Assembly: GCF_039595395.1 (NCBI RefSeq)
Contig: NZ_JBCNLP010000001.1
Location: forward strand, 1,922,001-1,986,000
DNA length: 64,000 bases
Direction: 5' to 3'
Origin: Novosphingobium sp.
GTDB lineage: Bacteria > Pseudomonadota > Alphaproteobacteria > Sphingomonadales > Sphingomonadaceae
Positions 36,274-45,560 of this stretch are shown in pieces. The notes below the pieces were generated by a model, which worked only from the letters and a program-made list of their open reading frames with translations, was not told where the DNA came from and ran no database searches. Each line of letters begins with the position of its first letter. Within the stretch, counting starts at the first letter, position 1. The position numbers were made by a program, and so were the translations under genes.

Positions 36274-37263
36274 ATGGGAACCCATCCCCTCTCGAACCAC
36301 GCTTTGGGCGGCCCGGTCGGCGGTTTTCACCCCGCCACGGTGGATCTCAACCTGCTGCGCATTCTGGCGGTGGTGCTCAACCGCCGCAATGTGACCGGCG
36401 CGGCCGAGCATCTGGGGATGAGCCAGCCCGCCGTCAGCCGTTCGCTGGCGCGGCTGCGCAATCTTTTCGGCGATCCGCTGCTGATCCGCGCCAATGGGCG
36501 GATGCAACTGACGCATTATGCGCAATGCATCGCCGGGCCGCTGTCCTCATGGCTGGAGGGTGTGTCCTCGCTGGTCAGCGTGGCGCCTTTCGCGCCCGAA
36601 ACGCTGACGCGGCGCTTTCGCATCGCCAGCAGCGATTATGGCGCTCTGGCGGTGGCGGGGCCGGCCTTGCCGGGGCTGATGGCGCAGGCTCCGCATGCCG
36701 GGATCGATATCGTGCCTCTGTCGCGCGACAGCCATCGCGCTCTGGCGGCGGGCGACATCGACCTGATCCTGACCGGCGGCGAGGGCGACCCCGCCCAGCA
36801 CCATCAGCGCCTGCTGTTCGAGGATGATCTGGTCTGCCTGATGGCGCCCGACCATCGCTGGCTGGCCACGCCTTCTGCCGCGCGCGGACGCATCGATCTG
36901 GAGAGCTATCTCGATTGCGACCATATCGCTGTGGCGGCCGCCCATGACGGCAAGGACGTTGTCGAGGCGGCCTCGACCAGGCCCCGCCGCGTGGTGATGA
37001 GCTTGCCCTATGCCTTCCTCGCCCCCGCCATGCTGAGCGGCGACCTGATTGCCACCGTGCCCCGCCGTCTGGCCGAGCAGGGTGCCTCTGGCCGCTGGCG
37101 CATCGTCGAGGCGCCGCGCGAGCTGGGCCGCTTCACCTGTCGCGCCCTGTGGAGCGAGCGCAGCCGGGGTGACGCCGCCTTGTCGTGGCTGATCGATCTG
37201 CTGGCGGATGCCTGCGCTCAAACCCCGGCTCCGGCCGAGCATCGGGTGCCCGCCATGGCCTGA
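36274..37263 (+). CDS. LysR-family transcriptional regulator
   Basis: 329 residues from MGTHPLSNHALGG; the ATG at 36274 follows GAGGA, while an open frame to 36151 lacks such a site. The HTH reads DLNLLRILAVVLNRRNVTGA, then GMSQPAVSRSLARLRNLFGD. The substrate-binding domain has the NodD/PcpR-like pattern FRIASSDYGALAVAGPALPG and DLILTGGEGD. The divergent neighbour is the MHYT-GGDEF-EAL gene. Its targets are unknown; the AT-rich dyad at 35981 is a candidate site. A strong terminator follows at 37434. Confidence 0.88.
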   Translation: MGTHPLSNHALGGPVGGFHPATVDLNLLRILAVVLNRRNVTGAAEHLGMSQPAVSRSLARLRNLFGDPLLIRANGRMQLTHYAQCIAGPLSSWLEGVSSLVSVAPFAPETLTRRFRIASSDYGALAVAGPALPGLMAQAPHAGIDIVPLSRDSHRALAAGDIDLILTGGEGDPAQHHQRLLFEDDLVCLMAPDHRWLATPSAARGRIDLESYLDCDHIAVAAAHDGKDVVEAASTRPRRVVMSLPYAFLAPAMLSGDLIATVPRRLAEQGASGRWRIVEAPRELGRFTCRALWSERSRGDAALSWLIDLLADACAQTPAPAEHRVPAMA

Positions 37264-37433
37264 GTTTTTCCGAAACGAAACCGTGCGCAGCTGGTGGGTC
37301 AGCGCTGCGGTTTCGCTCTGGGGCATCGGTCCGGATCTGGCCCGGATCGATGCCTCAAACATCCCGGACGCCGTGTCTCCACCATGGCGTCCGGGTCTCC
37401 CGACCTGACGTTGTCTTGCGCAGGTGTTACCTC

Positions 37434-37474
37434 AGGGGTGTGCGGAGTGGGTTCGCACACCCCTCTCCTTTTTT
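37434..37474 (+). terminator. Rho-independent terminator after lysR
   Basis: AGGGGTGTGCG (37434-37444) pairs perfectly with CGCACACCCCT (37454-37464) around a 9-base loop and is followed by CTCCTTTTTT. It separates lysR from the uroporphyrinogen methyltransferase gene. An additional weaker hairpin (GAAACCG with CGGTTTC) lies just after the lysR stop. Confidence 0.8.
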
Positions 37475-37530
37475 GGGGCGGCTTAACCCCCATCCCGTTT
37501 TCCGCTATGATCCCGGCATGGAGAAGCACC

Positions 37531-38307
37531 ATGACTGAGGATTTTCCCGCTGGCATGGTCTGGCTGGTCGGCGCCGGGCCGGGCGATCCCGAGCTGTTGA
37601 CGCGTAAGGCCGAAAGGTTGATCCGCGCCGCCGATGTGATCTTTCACGACGCGCTGGTGGGCGCCGGGGTGCTGGCGCTGGCCCGCGCGGAGACGCGGCT
37701 GGAAGGCGTCGGCAAGCGTTCAGGCTGCCACAGCAAAACCCAGGCCGAGATCAACGATCTGCTGGTTGAGGCGGCGCGTCAGGGCCTGCGGGTCGTGAGG
37801 CTGAAAGGCGGTGACCCCTCGATCTTCGGGCGCAGCGCCGAGGAGATGGATCATCTGGCCGCTCATGGCATTGCGATGCGGGTCTGCCCCGGCGTCACCA
37901 CCGCCAGCGCGGCGGCGGCGGGTGCTCTGGCTTCGCTGACCTTGCGCGGTGCGGCGCGCGGCGTGACCTTTGTTACCGCCCATCTGCGCGCCGGGGAGCC
38001 GTTGCAGCTCGATTGGCAGGCTTTGGCGCTGCCCCATGCCACGCTGGGGATCTATATGGGCCGCGCGGCGGCGGGCGAGATCGCGCGGCAACTGATCGAG
38101 GCCGGGCGCGATCCCGAAACGCCGGTGATGGTGGCGGTCAATGTCTCGCGGCCGGATGAACGGCTGATCCGTGGCAAGCTGGCAGCGCTGCCTTTTCTGG
38201 TGGCGGCCATCAGCGAGGAGGACCCGACGCTGCTGTTGATCGGCGAGGCGTTGGCGCCGCGCGGGCAGGGCCGTTTTGTCAGCGTGGAAGAGGCCCTGCA
38301 GCGTTAA
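37531..38307 (+). CDS. cobA: Uroporphyrinogen-III C-methyltransferase
   Basis: 258 residues from MTEDFPAGMVWLVGAGPGDP, with GGAG seven bases before the ATG. The SAM-binding motif VGAGPGDPELLT, VVRLKGGDPSIFGR, PGVTTASAAAA and the final DPTLLLIGEAL are the SUMT signature. It methylates uroporphyrinogen III at C-2 and C-7 to give precorrin-2 for siroheme or cobalamin. It is a stand-alone SUMT without CysG-type dehydrogenase/chelatase domains. It converges on mobA with a 3-bp gap. SUMT genes are often associated with nitrate or sulfite assimilation, but no such genes lie here. Confidence 0.9.
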   Translation: MTEDFPAGMVWLVGAGPGDPELLTRKAERLIRAADVIFHDALVGAGVLALARAETRLEGVGKRSGCHSKTQAEINDLLVEAARQGLRVVRLKGGDPSIFGRSAEEMDHLAAHGIAMRVCPGVTTASAAAAGALASLTLRGAARGVTFVTAHLRAGEPLQLDWQALALPHATLGIYMGRAAAGEIARQLIEAGRDPETPVMVAVNVSRPDERLIRGKLAALPFLVAAISEEDPTLLLIGEALAPRGQGRFVSVEEALQR

Positions 38308-38310
38308 GGC

Positions 38311-38850
38311 TCAGGTGCGCGTCGCCCGCGTTAACTGTTCCAGATCGCCGGGCCGGTTGACATTGGGCAGCACCAGATCGGGCATGGTGACGATGCGCGG
38401 CTTCACCGTCTCGATCCAGCCATGGATCGAATGCCTGCTCGTTTCGGCCAGATGGCGATCGAGCGCCTCGGCCAGATTGGCTGGCCACCATGCGGCGAGC
38501 GGCTGCCCCTCCAGCACCGCCGCACCATCGCCGATCAGCGCATGGGCCAGAGCGGGCGGAAAGCTGGGCATGTCGCAGCCGGTGACCAGCACCCCATCAA
38601 AGCCGCCCGCCAGCGCTTCATGCAGTGCGGCGTTCAGCCCGCCCAAAGGCCCCATATCGGGCGCGGGCCGGTCGGCCAGCACGCGGGCGCCGGGATGGGG
38701 GTGACCGCAGACCACCACCTCGGCGCAAAAGGGGGAGAGGGCTGCCCGCGCATGGTCGAGCAGGCTCACCCCCTCCAGCAGCGCCAGCGCCTTGTCACTG
38801 CCAAAGCGCGAGGAGCGCCCGCCCGCCAACACGGCGCCCAGCACGCGCAT
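38311..38850 (-). CDS. mobA: Molybdenum cofactor guanylyltransferase
   Basis: 179 residues. The N-terminal nucleotide-binding signature LGAVLAGGRSSRFGSDKAL, then DMGPLGGLNAAL and the metal-binding VTGCDMPSFP identify MobA, which joins GMP to molybdopterin to make the bis-MGD cofactor precursor. It starts 2 bp after the stop of the lytic transglycosylase gene, so the two are co-transcribed although functionally unrelated. Confidence 0.9.
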   Translation of the reverse strand: MRVLGAVLAGGRSSRFGSDKALALLEGVSLLDHARAALSPFCAEVVVCGHPHPGARVLADRPAPDMGPLGGLNAALHEALAGGFDGVLVTGCDMPSFPPALAHALIGDGAAVLEGQPLAAWWPANLAEALDRHLAETSRHSIHGWIETVKPRIVTMPDLVLPNVNRPGDLEQLTRATRT

Positions 38851-38852
38851 AC

Positions 38853-41114
38853 TCAGTTGGCTCCGGGGGGGATCTGCTGCACCACCGGCTGCGAGACGAA
38901 GCCATCGGCAGGCGCGCTGTCCACCGGCGCCGGGGGTAGAGGCGTGACGGGCATGGGCGCTGGCACCTTGATAAAGTGGCTGAGCGGCGTGCTGCCCCGG
39001 CTCACCTTGGCGCGGGACGGGTTCATCGCCTCATAGACCACGGCGTTTTCAAGCACATGCTGAACATAGCCGCGGGTCTCGCTGAAGGGGATCTTCTCGA
39101 TCCAGTCGACCCAGTTGTCGGTCGAGCCGCCGCGCGGATCGCCGCGCGCCGCCAGCCATTTGCGGACATTGCCGCCGCCCGCGTTATAGGCTGCGATCGC
39201 CAGCGGATAGGAGCCGTTGAAGCCCGCCAACACCCGCGCGAAATAGGCGTCGCCCAGTTGCAGATTGGCCTGCGGATCGCTGCTCAGCGTCGAGGGGCTG
39301 TAGGCGATGCCCAGCTTGCGCGCCTGATCGGCGGCGGTGGCCGGCATCAACTGCATCAACCCGCGCGCGCCGGTGCGGCTGATGGCATATTGGCTGAACT
39401 GGCTTTCCTGCCGGGTGATGGCATGGTCGATGGTCCAGTTGGCCCCGGCGGGCACCGGCATCAGCGGGAAGGCCATGGCGCGGAAGCCGGGAATGTCGAG
39501 GTTCTCCGCCGCCTGGCCGCCGATCACGCCCAGATCGCGGCGTCCGATGCTGTGGGCGAAATCCTCCAGCAGCACGAAATCCTGCTCGGTCTTCGCCTGA
39601 TCGGCCAGTTCGCGGAAGAATTTGATGGCCGTCGTCCAGTCCGTGTCGCGCGCCAGCTCACGCGCGGCCTGAGCGATAGGACGCGCGGCAAAGGCGGCGC
39701 GGGCGCGGGCGTCGGGCACGGGGTGGCGCGGGTCGGCCAGCGGCGGCAGGGGCAGACCAAGGCGTTCGAGCGCCAGCATGCCGTGATACTCATCGGCAAA
39801 GGCCGAGGCGGACTGGAAATAGCTGCGTGCCTGCGCCGACTGCCCGGCCTTTTCCAGCGCGCGCCCGGCCCAATAGAACCCCTTGGCCCGCGTCTGGGGC
39901 GTGCGCGCGGCCCCGGCATAGCGGACGAACAGGGTCGAGGCCGACATCGGATCGTTCTGCGCCCACATCGCCTGAGAGGCGCCCAGCCACATCAGCGAGG
40001 TGTAATCGTCACGCACGCCAAAAGGCTGGCGCGAGATATCGGTGCCCGGCGCAAAGCCGTTCTGGGCATTGAGCGCCACATTGATCGCGGTACGCGGATC
40101 GGCGGCGCGGGCGGCCATCAGGTTCGATTGCACCCAGCGGCGGGCGTCGAGCGCGGGCTTTGTCGGCGTCGGGCGCTGGGCATACATGCCGGCCGCCTCA
40201 TAGCTGCGGCTCTGGCGGAAGAGCATGCGGGCGCGGTCGACCAGATAGCCCGGATCGGACAACATCTCGGCGCTGGGCGGCGGTACCACCGGAGCGGGCG
40301 GCGGAGGCGGTGGCGCGTAGGAGGCGCTGGGCACCGGCGTGGTGAACAGGCCGGGGTTGGCGGCGCGGGTGGCGGCCTCCATCGCGGCGGCATCGTCGGA
40401 GGGCTGGATGCTGCCATTGGGCGCGTCGCTGCCGCCATTGGCGCTCTGGATGGCGATGCGGGCCTGAGCCACGGCCTGAAGCGCGGGACTCGCATAGGGC
40501 AGCACGCGCGCGGCCTGCGTGCGGTTGCCGTCCCACAGCACGGCGTCGAGGCGGGCGTTCTGGTCTTCCTGCGTGAAGCTGCTGCCCCAGCGCTGCTGGA
40601 TCGCGCTTTCGGCGCTGTCGGCCATGGTGCCGCCGCGCCATGCCGCGCGGGCGACCTGCGCGGCCTCGGGCCTGCCGACCTGCGCCAGCGCGAGGGCGTA
40701 TTGCGCGCGGGCCGGGTTGGTCAGTGGGGGGAAGCGGTCGAAGAAGGCCACCAGACGCCCGGCGTCCACCGGATAGAGCGCCAGCGATTTTTCCGCATTC
40801 ATGCGCATGCGGGTTTCATCGGGCAGGCCGGGCCAGGCCAGCAGGAAGCTGGCATAGGCATCGAAGCCCGCCGAGTCGGTGCCCACCAACTGGCGCCAGC
40901 GGCTGATCGCCGTGCCGATGCTGCCCGGCGCGGAGCTGAGCAATTGCGCGCGGGCGCGGTCCCATTCCGATCCGTCCTGACACTGGGCGGGCGCCGCCAT
41001 GCAGACCAGAATGCCCAGCGAAAGCGCCGCAATGCGCCGCCGCAGCCGCGCCGCGCGTGCGTGCGGGGGGATCGAGGGGGATGCGGGGGGATGGCCTAAG
41101 GAAAGGGTGGACAT
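38853..41114 (-). CDS. Soluble-type lytic murein transglycosylase (Slt70-like)
   Basis: 753 residues from MSTLSLGHPPASPSIPP; an upstream ATG at 41207 would place a non-signal stretch before the signal peptide (RRIAALSLGILVCMAAPAQC). A long alpha-superhelical region (the U-domain type) covers about 500 residues, interrupted by a Pro/Ala-rich insert (APPPPPPAPVVPPP). The catalytic domain has Glu570 in RQESQFSQYAIS, then GARGLMQLMPATA and AIAAYNAGGGNVRKW, the SLT family 1 motifs. It cleaves peptidoglycan to anhydromuropeptides in the periplasm. It is divergent from dapA. Confidence 0.9.
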   Translation of the reverse strand: MSTLSLGHPPASPSIPPHARAARLRRRIAALSLGILVCMAAPAQCQDGSEWDRARAQLLSSAPGSIGTAISRWRQLVGTDSAGFDAYASFLLAWPGLPDETRMRMNAEKSLALYPVDAGRLVAFFDRFPPLTNPARAQYALALAQVGRPEAAQVARAAWRGGTMADSAESAIQQRWGSSFTQEDQNARLDAVLWDGNRTQAARVLPYASPALQAVAQARIAIQSANGGSDAPNGSIQPSDDAAAMEAATRAANPGLFTTPVPSASYAPPPPPPAPVVPPPSAEMLSDPGYLVDRARMLFRQSRSYEAAGMYAQRPTPTKPALDARRWVQSNLMAARAADPRTAINVALNAQNGFAPGTDISRQPFGVRDDYTSLMWLGASQAMWAQNDPMSASTLFVRYAGAARTPQTRAKGFYWAGRALEKAGQSAQARSYFQSASAFADEYHGMLALERLGLPLPPLADPRHPVPDARARAAFAARPIAQAARELARDTDWTTAIKFFRELADQAKTEQDFVLLEDFAHSIGRRDLGVIGGQAAENLDIPGFRAMAFPLMPVPAGANWTIDHAITRQESQFSQYAISRTGARGLMQLMPATAADQARKLGIAYSPSTLSSDPQANLQLGDAYFARVLAGFNGSYPLAIAAYNAGGGNVRKWLAARGDPRGGSTDNWVDWIEKIPFSETRGYVQHVLENAVVYEAMNPSRAKVSRGSTPLSHFIKVPAPMPVTPLPPAPVDSAPADGFVSQPVVQQIPPGAN

Positions 41115-41218
41115 ATGGGGCAATGGCTCCCTATCAGGCGGGCACGCGATAACAACGGCTCGGGTCGGGTGGATGCTGGAACGGCAATCGCCTTCAGGCT
41201 GGGGCATAATCAGGAATA

Positions 41219-42106
41219 ATGTCCATGTTCTCCGGTTCGATTCCCGCTCTGGTGACGCCTTTCAGCGACGGAGCGTTTGACGAGGCCGCTTTTCGCCGCC
41301 TTGTGGACTGGCAGATCGAGAACGGTTCGTCGGCCCTCGTTCCATGCGGCACCACGGGGGAAAATTCCACCCTTTCCAATGCTGAACACCATCGGGTCAT
41401 CGAACTCTGCGTGGAGCAGGCGGCGGGCCGGGTTCCGGTGATTGCGGGCTGCGGTTCGAACGACACGCAGAATGCGCTTCTCCACATGAATTTTTCCAAG
41501 AAGAGCGGGGCCAGTGCCGCTCTTCTGGTCGCGCCTTATTACAACCGTCCGAGCCAGGCCGGTCTGATCGCGCATTTTTCCTATCTGGCCGAGCATAACG
41601 ACCTGCCGATCGTGCTCTACAACGTGCCCGCGCGCACGGTGACGGACATCAAGCCGGAAACGGTATGCGAGCTGGCGCGCCGCTATCCCGATAAGATCGT
41701 GGCCATCAAGGACGCCAGCGGCGACCTGTCGCGCGTGACCGACCACCGCATGGGGATCGGCAAGGATTTCTGCCAGCTTTCGGGCGACGATGAACTGGCG
41801 CTGCCCTTCTTCGCGGCGGGCGGCGTGGGCTGCATCTCGGTGACGGCGAATGTCGCGCCCGCTCTGTGCGCTCAGTTCCAGGCGGCCTGCGCTGCTGGCG
41901 ACCTGACCGAGGCGCGCCGTCTGAACGACATCCTCTATCCGCTGCATTATGCGATGTTCGAGGATGCCTCGCCGGGCCCGGTGAAGTATGCGCTGTCGCG
42001 CGTGCATCCGTGGTTCCGCGAGGAGCTGCGCCTGCCGCTGGTCGAAGCCAGCGCCGAAGCGAAGAAGGCGGTGGATGCCGCGCTGGAACACGCCGGCCTG
42101 ATCTGA
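41219..42106 (+). CDS. dapA: 4-hydroxy-tetrahydrodipicolinate synthase
   Basis: 295 residues, the normal DapA length. It condenses pyruvate and aspartate semialdehyde in lysine/diaminopimelate synthesis. The Schiff-base lysine is Lys164 in VAIKDASGD, the proton-relay Tyr134 is in VLYNVPARTV, and the substrate threonines are in CGTTGENSTL. The start could be the ATG at 41225 (MFSGSIPAL). A hairpin at 42124-42153 and a dispersed-repeat end follow. Confidence 0.94.
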   Translation: MSMFSGSIPALVTPFSDGAFDEAAFRRLVDWQIENGSSALVPCGTTGENSTLSNAEHHRVIELCVEQAAGRVPVIAGCGSNDTQNALLHMNFSKKSGASAALLVAPYYNRPSQAGLIAHFSYLAEHNDLPIVLYNVPARTVTDIKPETVCELARRYPDKIVAIKDASGDLSRVTDHRMGIGKDFCQLSGDDELALPFFAAGGVGCISVTANVAPALCAQFQAACAAGDLTEARRLNDILYPLHYAMFEDASPGPVKYALSRVHPWFREELRLPLVEASAEAKKAVDAALEHAGLI

Positions 42107-42123
42107 CCCATCACAGTTGGAGA

Positions 42124-42153
42124 GGCAGGGCGCAACATTTCGGCGCCCCTGCC
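42124..42153 (+). terminator. Hairpin downstream of dapA
   Basis: GGCAGGGCGC pairs with GCGCCCCTGCC (one bulge) around a short loop, starting 17 bases after the dapA stop. No clear T-run follows, so termination is possible but not certain. Confidence 0.45.
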
Positions 42154-42156
42154 GTT

Positions 42157-42205
42157 GCGTCGGGAGACGTTATGGGAGCGCGAGGGTGTAACACCCTCGC
42201 ATCTT
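42157..42205 (-). repeat. Isolated end of the dispersed hairpin-ended element
   Basis: On the minus strand it reads atgcgagggtg, loop, caccctcgcgctcccataacgtctcccgacg, matching the left ends at 48402 and 52407 almost base for base. The hairpin GCGAGGGTG/CACCCTCGC occupies 42180-42200. Only one end is present; the rest of the element is missing. It lies directly after the 7TM cyclase gene and may act as its terminator. Confidence 0.7.
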
Positions 42206-42209
42206 CTTT

Positions 42210-43958
42210 CTAACTGACCAAAACCTGCTGAGGCTCATCGCCCAGCCCGCCGATCCCGGCCTCCAACAGCCCGGCATCGACCACGCGGTTACGCCCGCCC
42301 GTCTTGGCCTCATAGAGCGCGGTATCGGCGCGGCGGTACAGCGCGTTCCAGCCCGATGTGTCCTGCGGGTCCTGAGCCATCAGCCCTTCGGCCACACCGA
42401 TCGAGACGGTCACCTTCAGCCCATGGGCAAAGCTGTGTCCGCGCACATCGTTCAGAATGGCCAGCGCCAGCCCGGAGGAGATATCCCGCGCCGGGCCGAT
42501 CACCGCAAATTCCTCGCCGCCAAGCCGTGCTACCTGACCGCGCGCGCCGCAGCGGCGTGTGAGAAGCTGCGCCAGATCGCGCAGCACCGCGTCGCCGCAA
42601 TCATGGCCGTGGCCGTCGTTGATCACCTTGAAGTGGTCCACATCGATCACCAGCAGCCGCTGGGGTTCCTGTCCCAGCGCCGCCCGCCCGAGCAGGCCGC
42701 GCCGGTTGAGCAGCCCGGTCAGCGGATCGATGTCGGCGAGGCGGCGGGCGATGCGTTCTTCCTGCCGGGCCTCGTCGCGTTCCTCGGTGAGGATTTTGAC
42801 GCGCAGGGCGATGGCCAGTGAGGACAGCAGCGCGTTGACGCTCATCGCCAGCAGCGGGGCGTGGTCGCTGAGCAGCGTGTAGCTGACCAGATGCAGCGTG
42901 TAGGCGATGCGCATCACGCAACTGAGCAGCGGGATGGTCCAGCTCAGCAGCAGGACGCGCGCCGCCCGGCTGCCCCGGCGCAGGGCGGTGATGGTCATGG
43001 TCAGGGCCAGCGCCTGAAGCGCGACGAAGAGCCAGACATAGATCCGATCAAGCACGGGCAGCAGGCTCAGCGGGGCCATCACGATCAGCGCCGAACAGCT
43101 CATCAGGGCCAGCCGCTGTGCCAGGGCCAGCCTTTGCAGCCAGGCAGGCAGGGTGCCGCTTTCCGAGAAGTCGATAAAGAAGCGCACCGCCAAGGCCGAT
43201 GTCATCCCCAGCGCGACATAGCCGAGGCGGATGCGACCGCTGATGTCGCTGTCTGGGAACCACAGCGACCAGCCGCCCGAATGGGCCCAGGCATAGGTCA
43301 GCATGCTCACCAGCATCAGGCAGTAGGTGAGCTGGAAGCCCTGACGGATCGGCATCAGCAGCGCCAGATTGTAGGCCATCAGCGCCAGGCACAGGCCCGC
43401 GAAGGCGCAATAGATCGCGGTTTCCTGCAATTCATCGCGGTGGCTGGCGGGCAGGGTGCGCAGGGTGGGGCAGGAGATCAGCCCGTTGGTGTTCACCGCT
43501 CCTTCGATCCGCAGCAGCATGGCATCGGGTGTCGAGGCGCGGTCGGGCAGGGGGACGACGACCTGCGCGCCAATATGCGTCAGGCGGGAAAGGGTGCGAT
43601 TGTCGAGGGCGATCTGCTCCACTGCGGCGTTGGCATGGTGCAGATAGAGCGTGGCATTGCGCTGCCAGCCGGGAATGAAGGAGAGGTTGCGCATGCCGCC
43701 ATGCATGTGCGGACCGGGCACCAAGCGCACCCAATAGGAGCCCGAACCCAGCCGGTAGGAGCGGGTCTGGCAGTCAAAGCCCTTGAGCGAGGCCAGCCGC
43801 GCCATGGGCGAATCGCCGGGGGCAATGGCGGCCGTGCAGACTTGAAGCGGGATATCGGCATCGGGCGAGACAGGCGCCGCCTCGGCCCGCATGGCCGGCA
43901 TCGCCACCATCAGGATCGCCAGCAGGGTGAACGCCAGCTTCACCATGATTCGAGCCAT
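42210..43958 (-). CDS. 7TM-DISM diguanylate cyclase
   Basis: 582 residues from MARIMVKLAFTLLAILMVAM (a longer frame starts at 44012). After the signal peptide comes a periplasmic 7TMR-DISM extracellular region (SYWVRLVPGPHMHGG, ATLYLHHAN), then seven membrane helices between about residues 175 and 390, a short coiled coil (TEERDEARQEERIARRLADI) and a GGDEF domain (DPLTGLLNRRG, DVDHFKVINDGHGHDCGD, ARLGGEEFAV). The GGEEF form is active in known cyclases. It is the second c-di-GMP gene in the window and is divergent from bamD. The ligand is unknown. Confidence 0.88.
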   Translation of the reverse strand: MARIMVKLAFTLLAILMVAMPAMRAEAAPVSPDADIPLQVCTAAIAPGDSPMARLASLKGFDCQTRSYRLGSGSYWVRLVPGPHMHGGMRNLSFIPGWQRNATLYLHHANAAVEQIALDNRTLSRLTHIGAQVVVPLPDRASTPDAMLLRIEGAVNTNGLISCPTLRTLPASHRDELQETAIYCAFAGLCLALMAYNLALLMPIRQGFQLTYCLMLVSMLTYAWAHSGGWSLWFPDSDISGRIRLGYVALGMTSALAVRFFIDFSESGTLPAWLQRLALAQRLALMSCSALIVMAPLSLLPVLDRIYVWLFVALQALALTMTITALRRGSRAARVLLLSWTIPLLSCVMRIAYTLHLVSYTLLSDHAPLLAMSVNALLSSLAIALRVKILTEERDEARQEERIARRLADIDPLTGLLNRRGLLGRAALGQEPQRLLVIDVDHFKVINDGHGHDCGDAVLRDLAQLLTRRCGARGQVARLGGEEFAVIGPARDISSGLALAILNDVRGHSFAHGLKVTVSIGVAEGLMAQDPQDTSGWNALYRRADTALYEAKTGGRNRVVDAGLLEAGIGGLGDEPQQVLVS

Positions 43959-44167
43959 GGCAAGGCATCGCGCGCGCCATCGGGAATCGGTCTGATGTGG
44001 AGCGGCGATCATGAGGTGGTGCAGCTAGGGAGAAATCCATAATAAACCCTTAGACCCGTTCAGGAAGGCAGGCCTGCGTGGCGCTGGATAAAAAGAGATG
44101 TCACAACCCGATCGGCACCACGCCTTTCGCTTGGCGATCCGCCAAGGGCTGGTTATAGGCGCTGATC

Positions 44168-45019
44168 ATGGATCATGCATCGCCTCGCGTTTCGCCCTCG
44201 GTTTCGCCCTCGGTTTCGCCCTTTGCTTCCCTGTCGCTGATGCGCGCGCTTGCTCTTGCGGGTTGTGCCATGGCGGTTACGCTGACAGCCGGTTGCGCCG
44301 GTAAGGGCGGCAAGGCCAAGGACACTGCCTATGTGGCGCGCGATGTGGATTCGCTCTATCTGGCGGCCAAGAAGAAGCTCGACGATGGCGAGGCCAAGAC
44401 CGCCGGCGCGCTGTTCGACGAGGTGGAGCGTCAGCACCCCTATTCGCCCTGGGCCCGCCGCGCCCAGCTGATGAGCGCTTTCTCCTATTACAGCGCCAAG
44501 GATTACACCAAGGGCATCCAGGCCGCTCAGCGCTTCCTGTCGATCCATCCGGGCAACAAGGATGCGGGCTATGCCTATTACCTGATCGCGCTCAGCTATT
44601 ACGAGCAGATCCAGGATGTGACCCGCGACCAGAAGATCACGCTTCAGGCGCTCAGCGCCATGAACGATGTGGTGCGCCGCTATCCCGACACGCGCTATGC
44701 GGTCGATGCCAAGCTGAAGATCGACCTGATCAACGACCACCTCGCGGGCAAGGAAATGGACATCGGCCGTTTCTATGAGCGTTCGGGTCGCTGGCTGGCC
44801 GCCGATATCCGCTTCCGCAATGTGGTCGACCACTATGCCAACACCAGCCACGCCTCGGAGGCGCTGTTCCGTCTGGTGGAAAGCAACCTGTCGATCGGCC
44901 TGCCCGAGGAAGCACAGAAGTATGCCGCCGTGCTGGGCGCCAACTATCCGGGCAGCGAGTGGTATGAAAAGGCCTACAAGCTGATGAACAAGTACGATCC
45001 GGGCCTGAAGGTCACCTGA
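44168..45019 (+). CDS. bamD: Outer-membrane assembly lipoprotein BamD
   Basis: 283 residues with lipobox LTAGC (Cys43). The stretch before it contains a short tandem VSPS repeat, so the true start may be MRALALAG at 44240, giving a 19-residue signal peptide. Five TPR-like helical pairs follow (DSLYLAAKKKLDDGEAKTAG, FDEVERQHPYSPWARRAQLM, YYEQIQDVTRDQKITLQAL, YPDTRYAVDAKLKIDLINDH, AEKYAAVLGANYPGSEW-like repeats). BamD is the essential partner of BamA in outer-membrane protein insertion. Its proximity to recN is common in alphaproteobacteria. Confidence 0.93.
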   Translation: MDHASPRVSPSVSPSVSPFASLSLMRALALAGCAMAVTLTAGCAGKGGKAKDTAYVARDVDSLYLAAKKKLDDGEAKTAGALFDEVERQHPYSPWARRAQLMSAFSYYSAKDYTKGIQAAQRFLSIHPGNKDAGYAYYLIALSYYEQIQDVTRDQKITLQALSAMNDVVRRYPDTRYAVDAKLKIDLINDHLAGKEMDIGRFYERSGRWLAADIRFRNVVDHYANTSHASEALFRLVESNLSIGLPEEAQKYAAVLGANYPGSEWYEKAYKLMNKYDPGLKVT

Positions 45020-45045
45020 TCGGCCCCTCATCGGGGATGCCCATG

Positions 45046-45080
45046 AAAAAGGCCTCGCGGGTGACTGCGGGGCCTTTTTC
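45046..45080. terminator. Bidirectional terminator between bamD and the minus-strand hypothetical gene
   Basis: AAAAAGGCCtCGC (45046-45058) pairs with GCGgGGCCTTTTT (45067-45079). A-run and T-run flank the stem on both strands, so it can end transcription from bamD and from the convergent gene at 45099-45560. Confidence 0.8.
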
Positions 45081-45098
45081 CGTAGCCTGTGTTAACGC

Positions 45099-45560
45099 CT
45101 ACTTGTCGGCGGGATGTTCGCCGCCCTTGTCCTTGCCGCAGAGCAGATCGCGCTTGCGACCGAAATCGATGCGGTCGAAAATCGCCTTGTCCGTGGGCGT
45201 GCCGGTGAAGATCGAGCCGAAGAAATGGTTCAGCGCCCCATCGCCCTTCTGCGCGACATAGCCCCGGAACAGGCCGTTGGTCAGCGCGCTGCGCACGGTG
45301 ACGCCATCGCGCTCCAGCAGCACGGGCCCATTGCCGGTGACCTGCGGATGGTCGCCATTGTAGACGCTCCACCAATTGTCCTCGGGCCCCAGCGGGCCAG
45401 AGAAACGCATCACCTCGAAATCGGCGCCGGTGTCGACCGTGGCGCTTTCTCCGGGCGCCAGCGTGATCCACGAGATGCCGGTGCAGACCCCATTGTCGTG
45501 GACAGGAGCTTTGGTGGGGCCATCGGCCATCAGGGCGAGGGCCATCAGAAGCGGGAGCAT
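45099..45560 (-). CDS. Secreted hypothetical protein
   Basis: 153 residues from MLPLLMALALMADGPTK, with AGGA eight bases before the ATG; an ATG at 45569 overlaps that site. The short hydrophobic N-terminus suggests export. The mature part contains GVCTGISWITLAPGESATVD, DFEVMRFSGPLGPEDNWWSV and FGRKRDLLCGKDKGGEH, with two cysteines that could pair. No family is recognised. It is convergent with bamD and divergent from the Rrf2 gene. Confidence 0.72.
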   Translation of the reverse strand: MLPLLMALALMADGPTKAPVHDNGVCTGISWITLAPGESATVDTGADFEVMRFSGPLGPEDNWWSVYNGDHPQVTGNGPVLLERDGVTVRSALTNGLFRGYVAQKGDGALNHFFGSIFTGTPTDKAIFDRIDFGRKRDLLCGKDKGGEHPADK

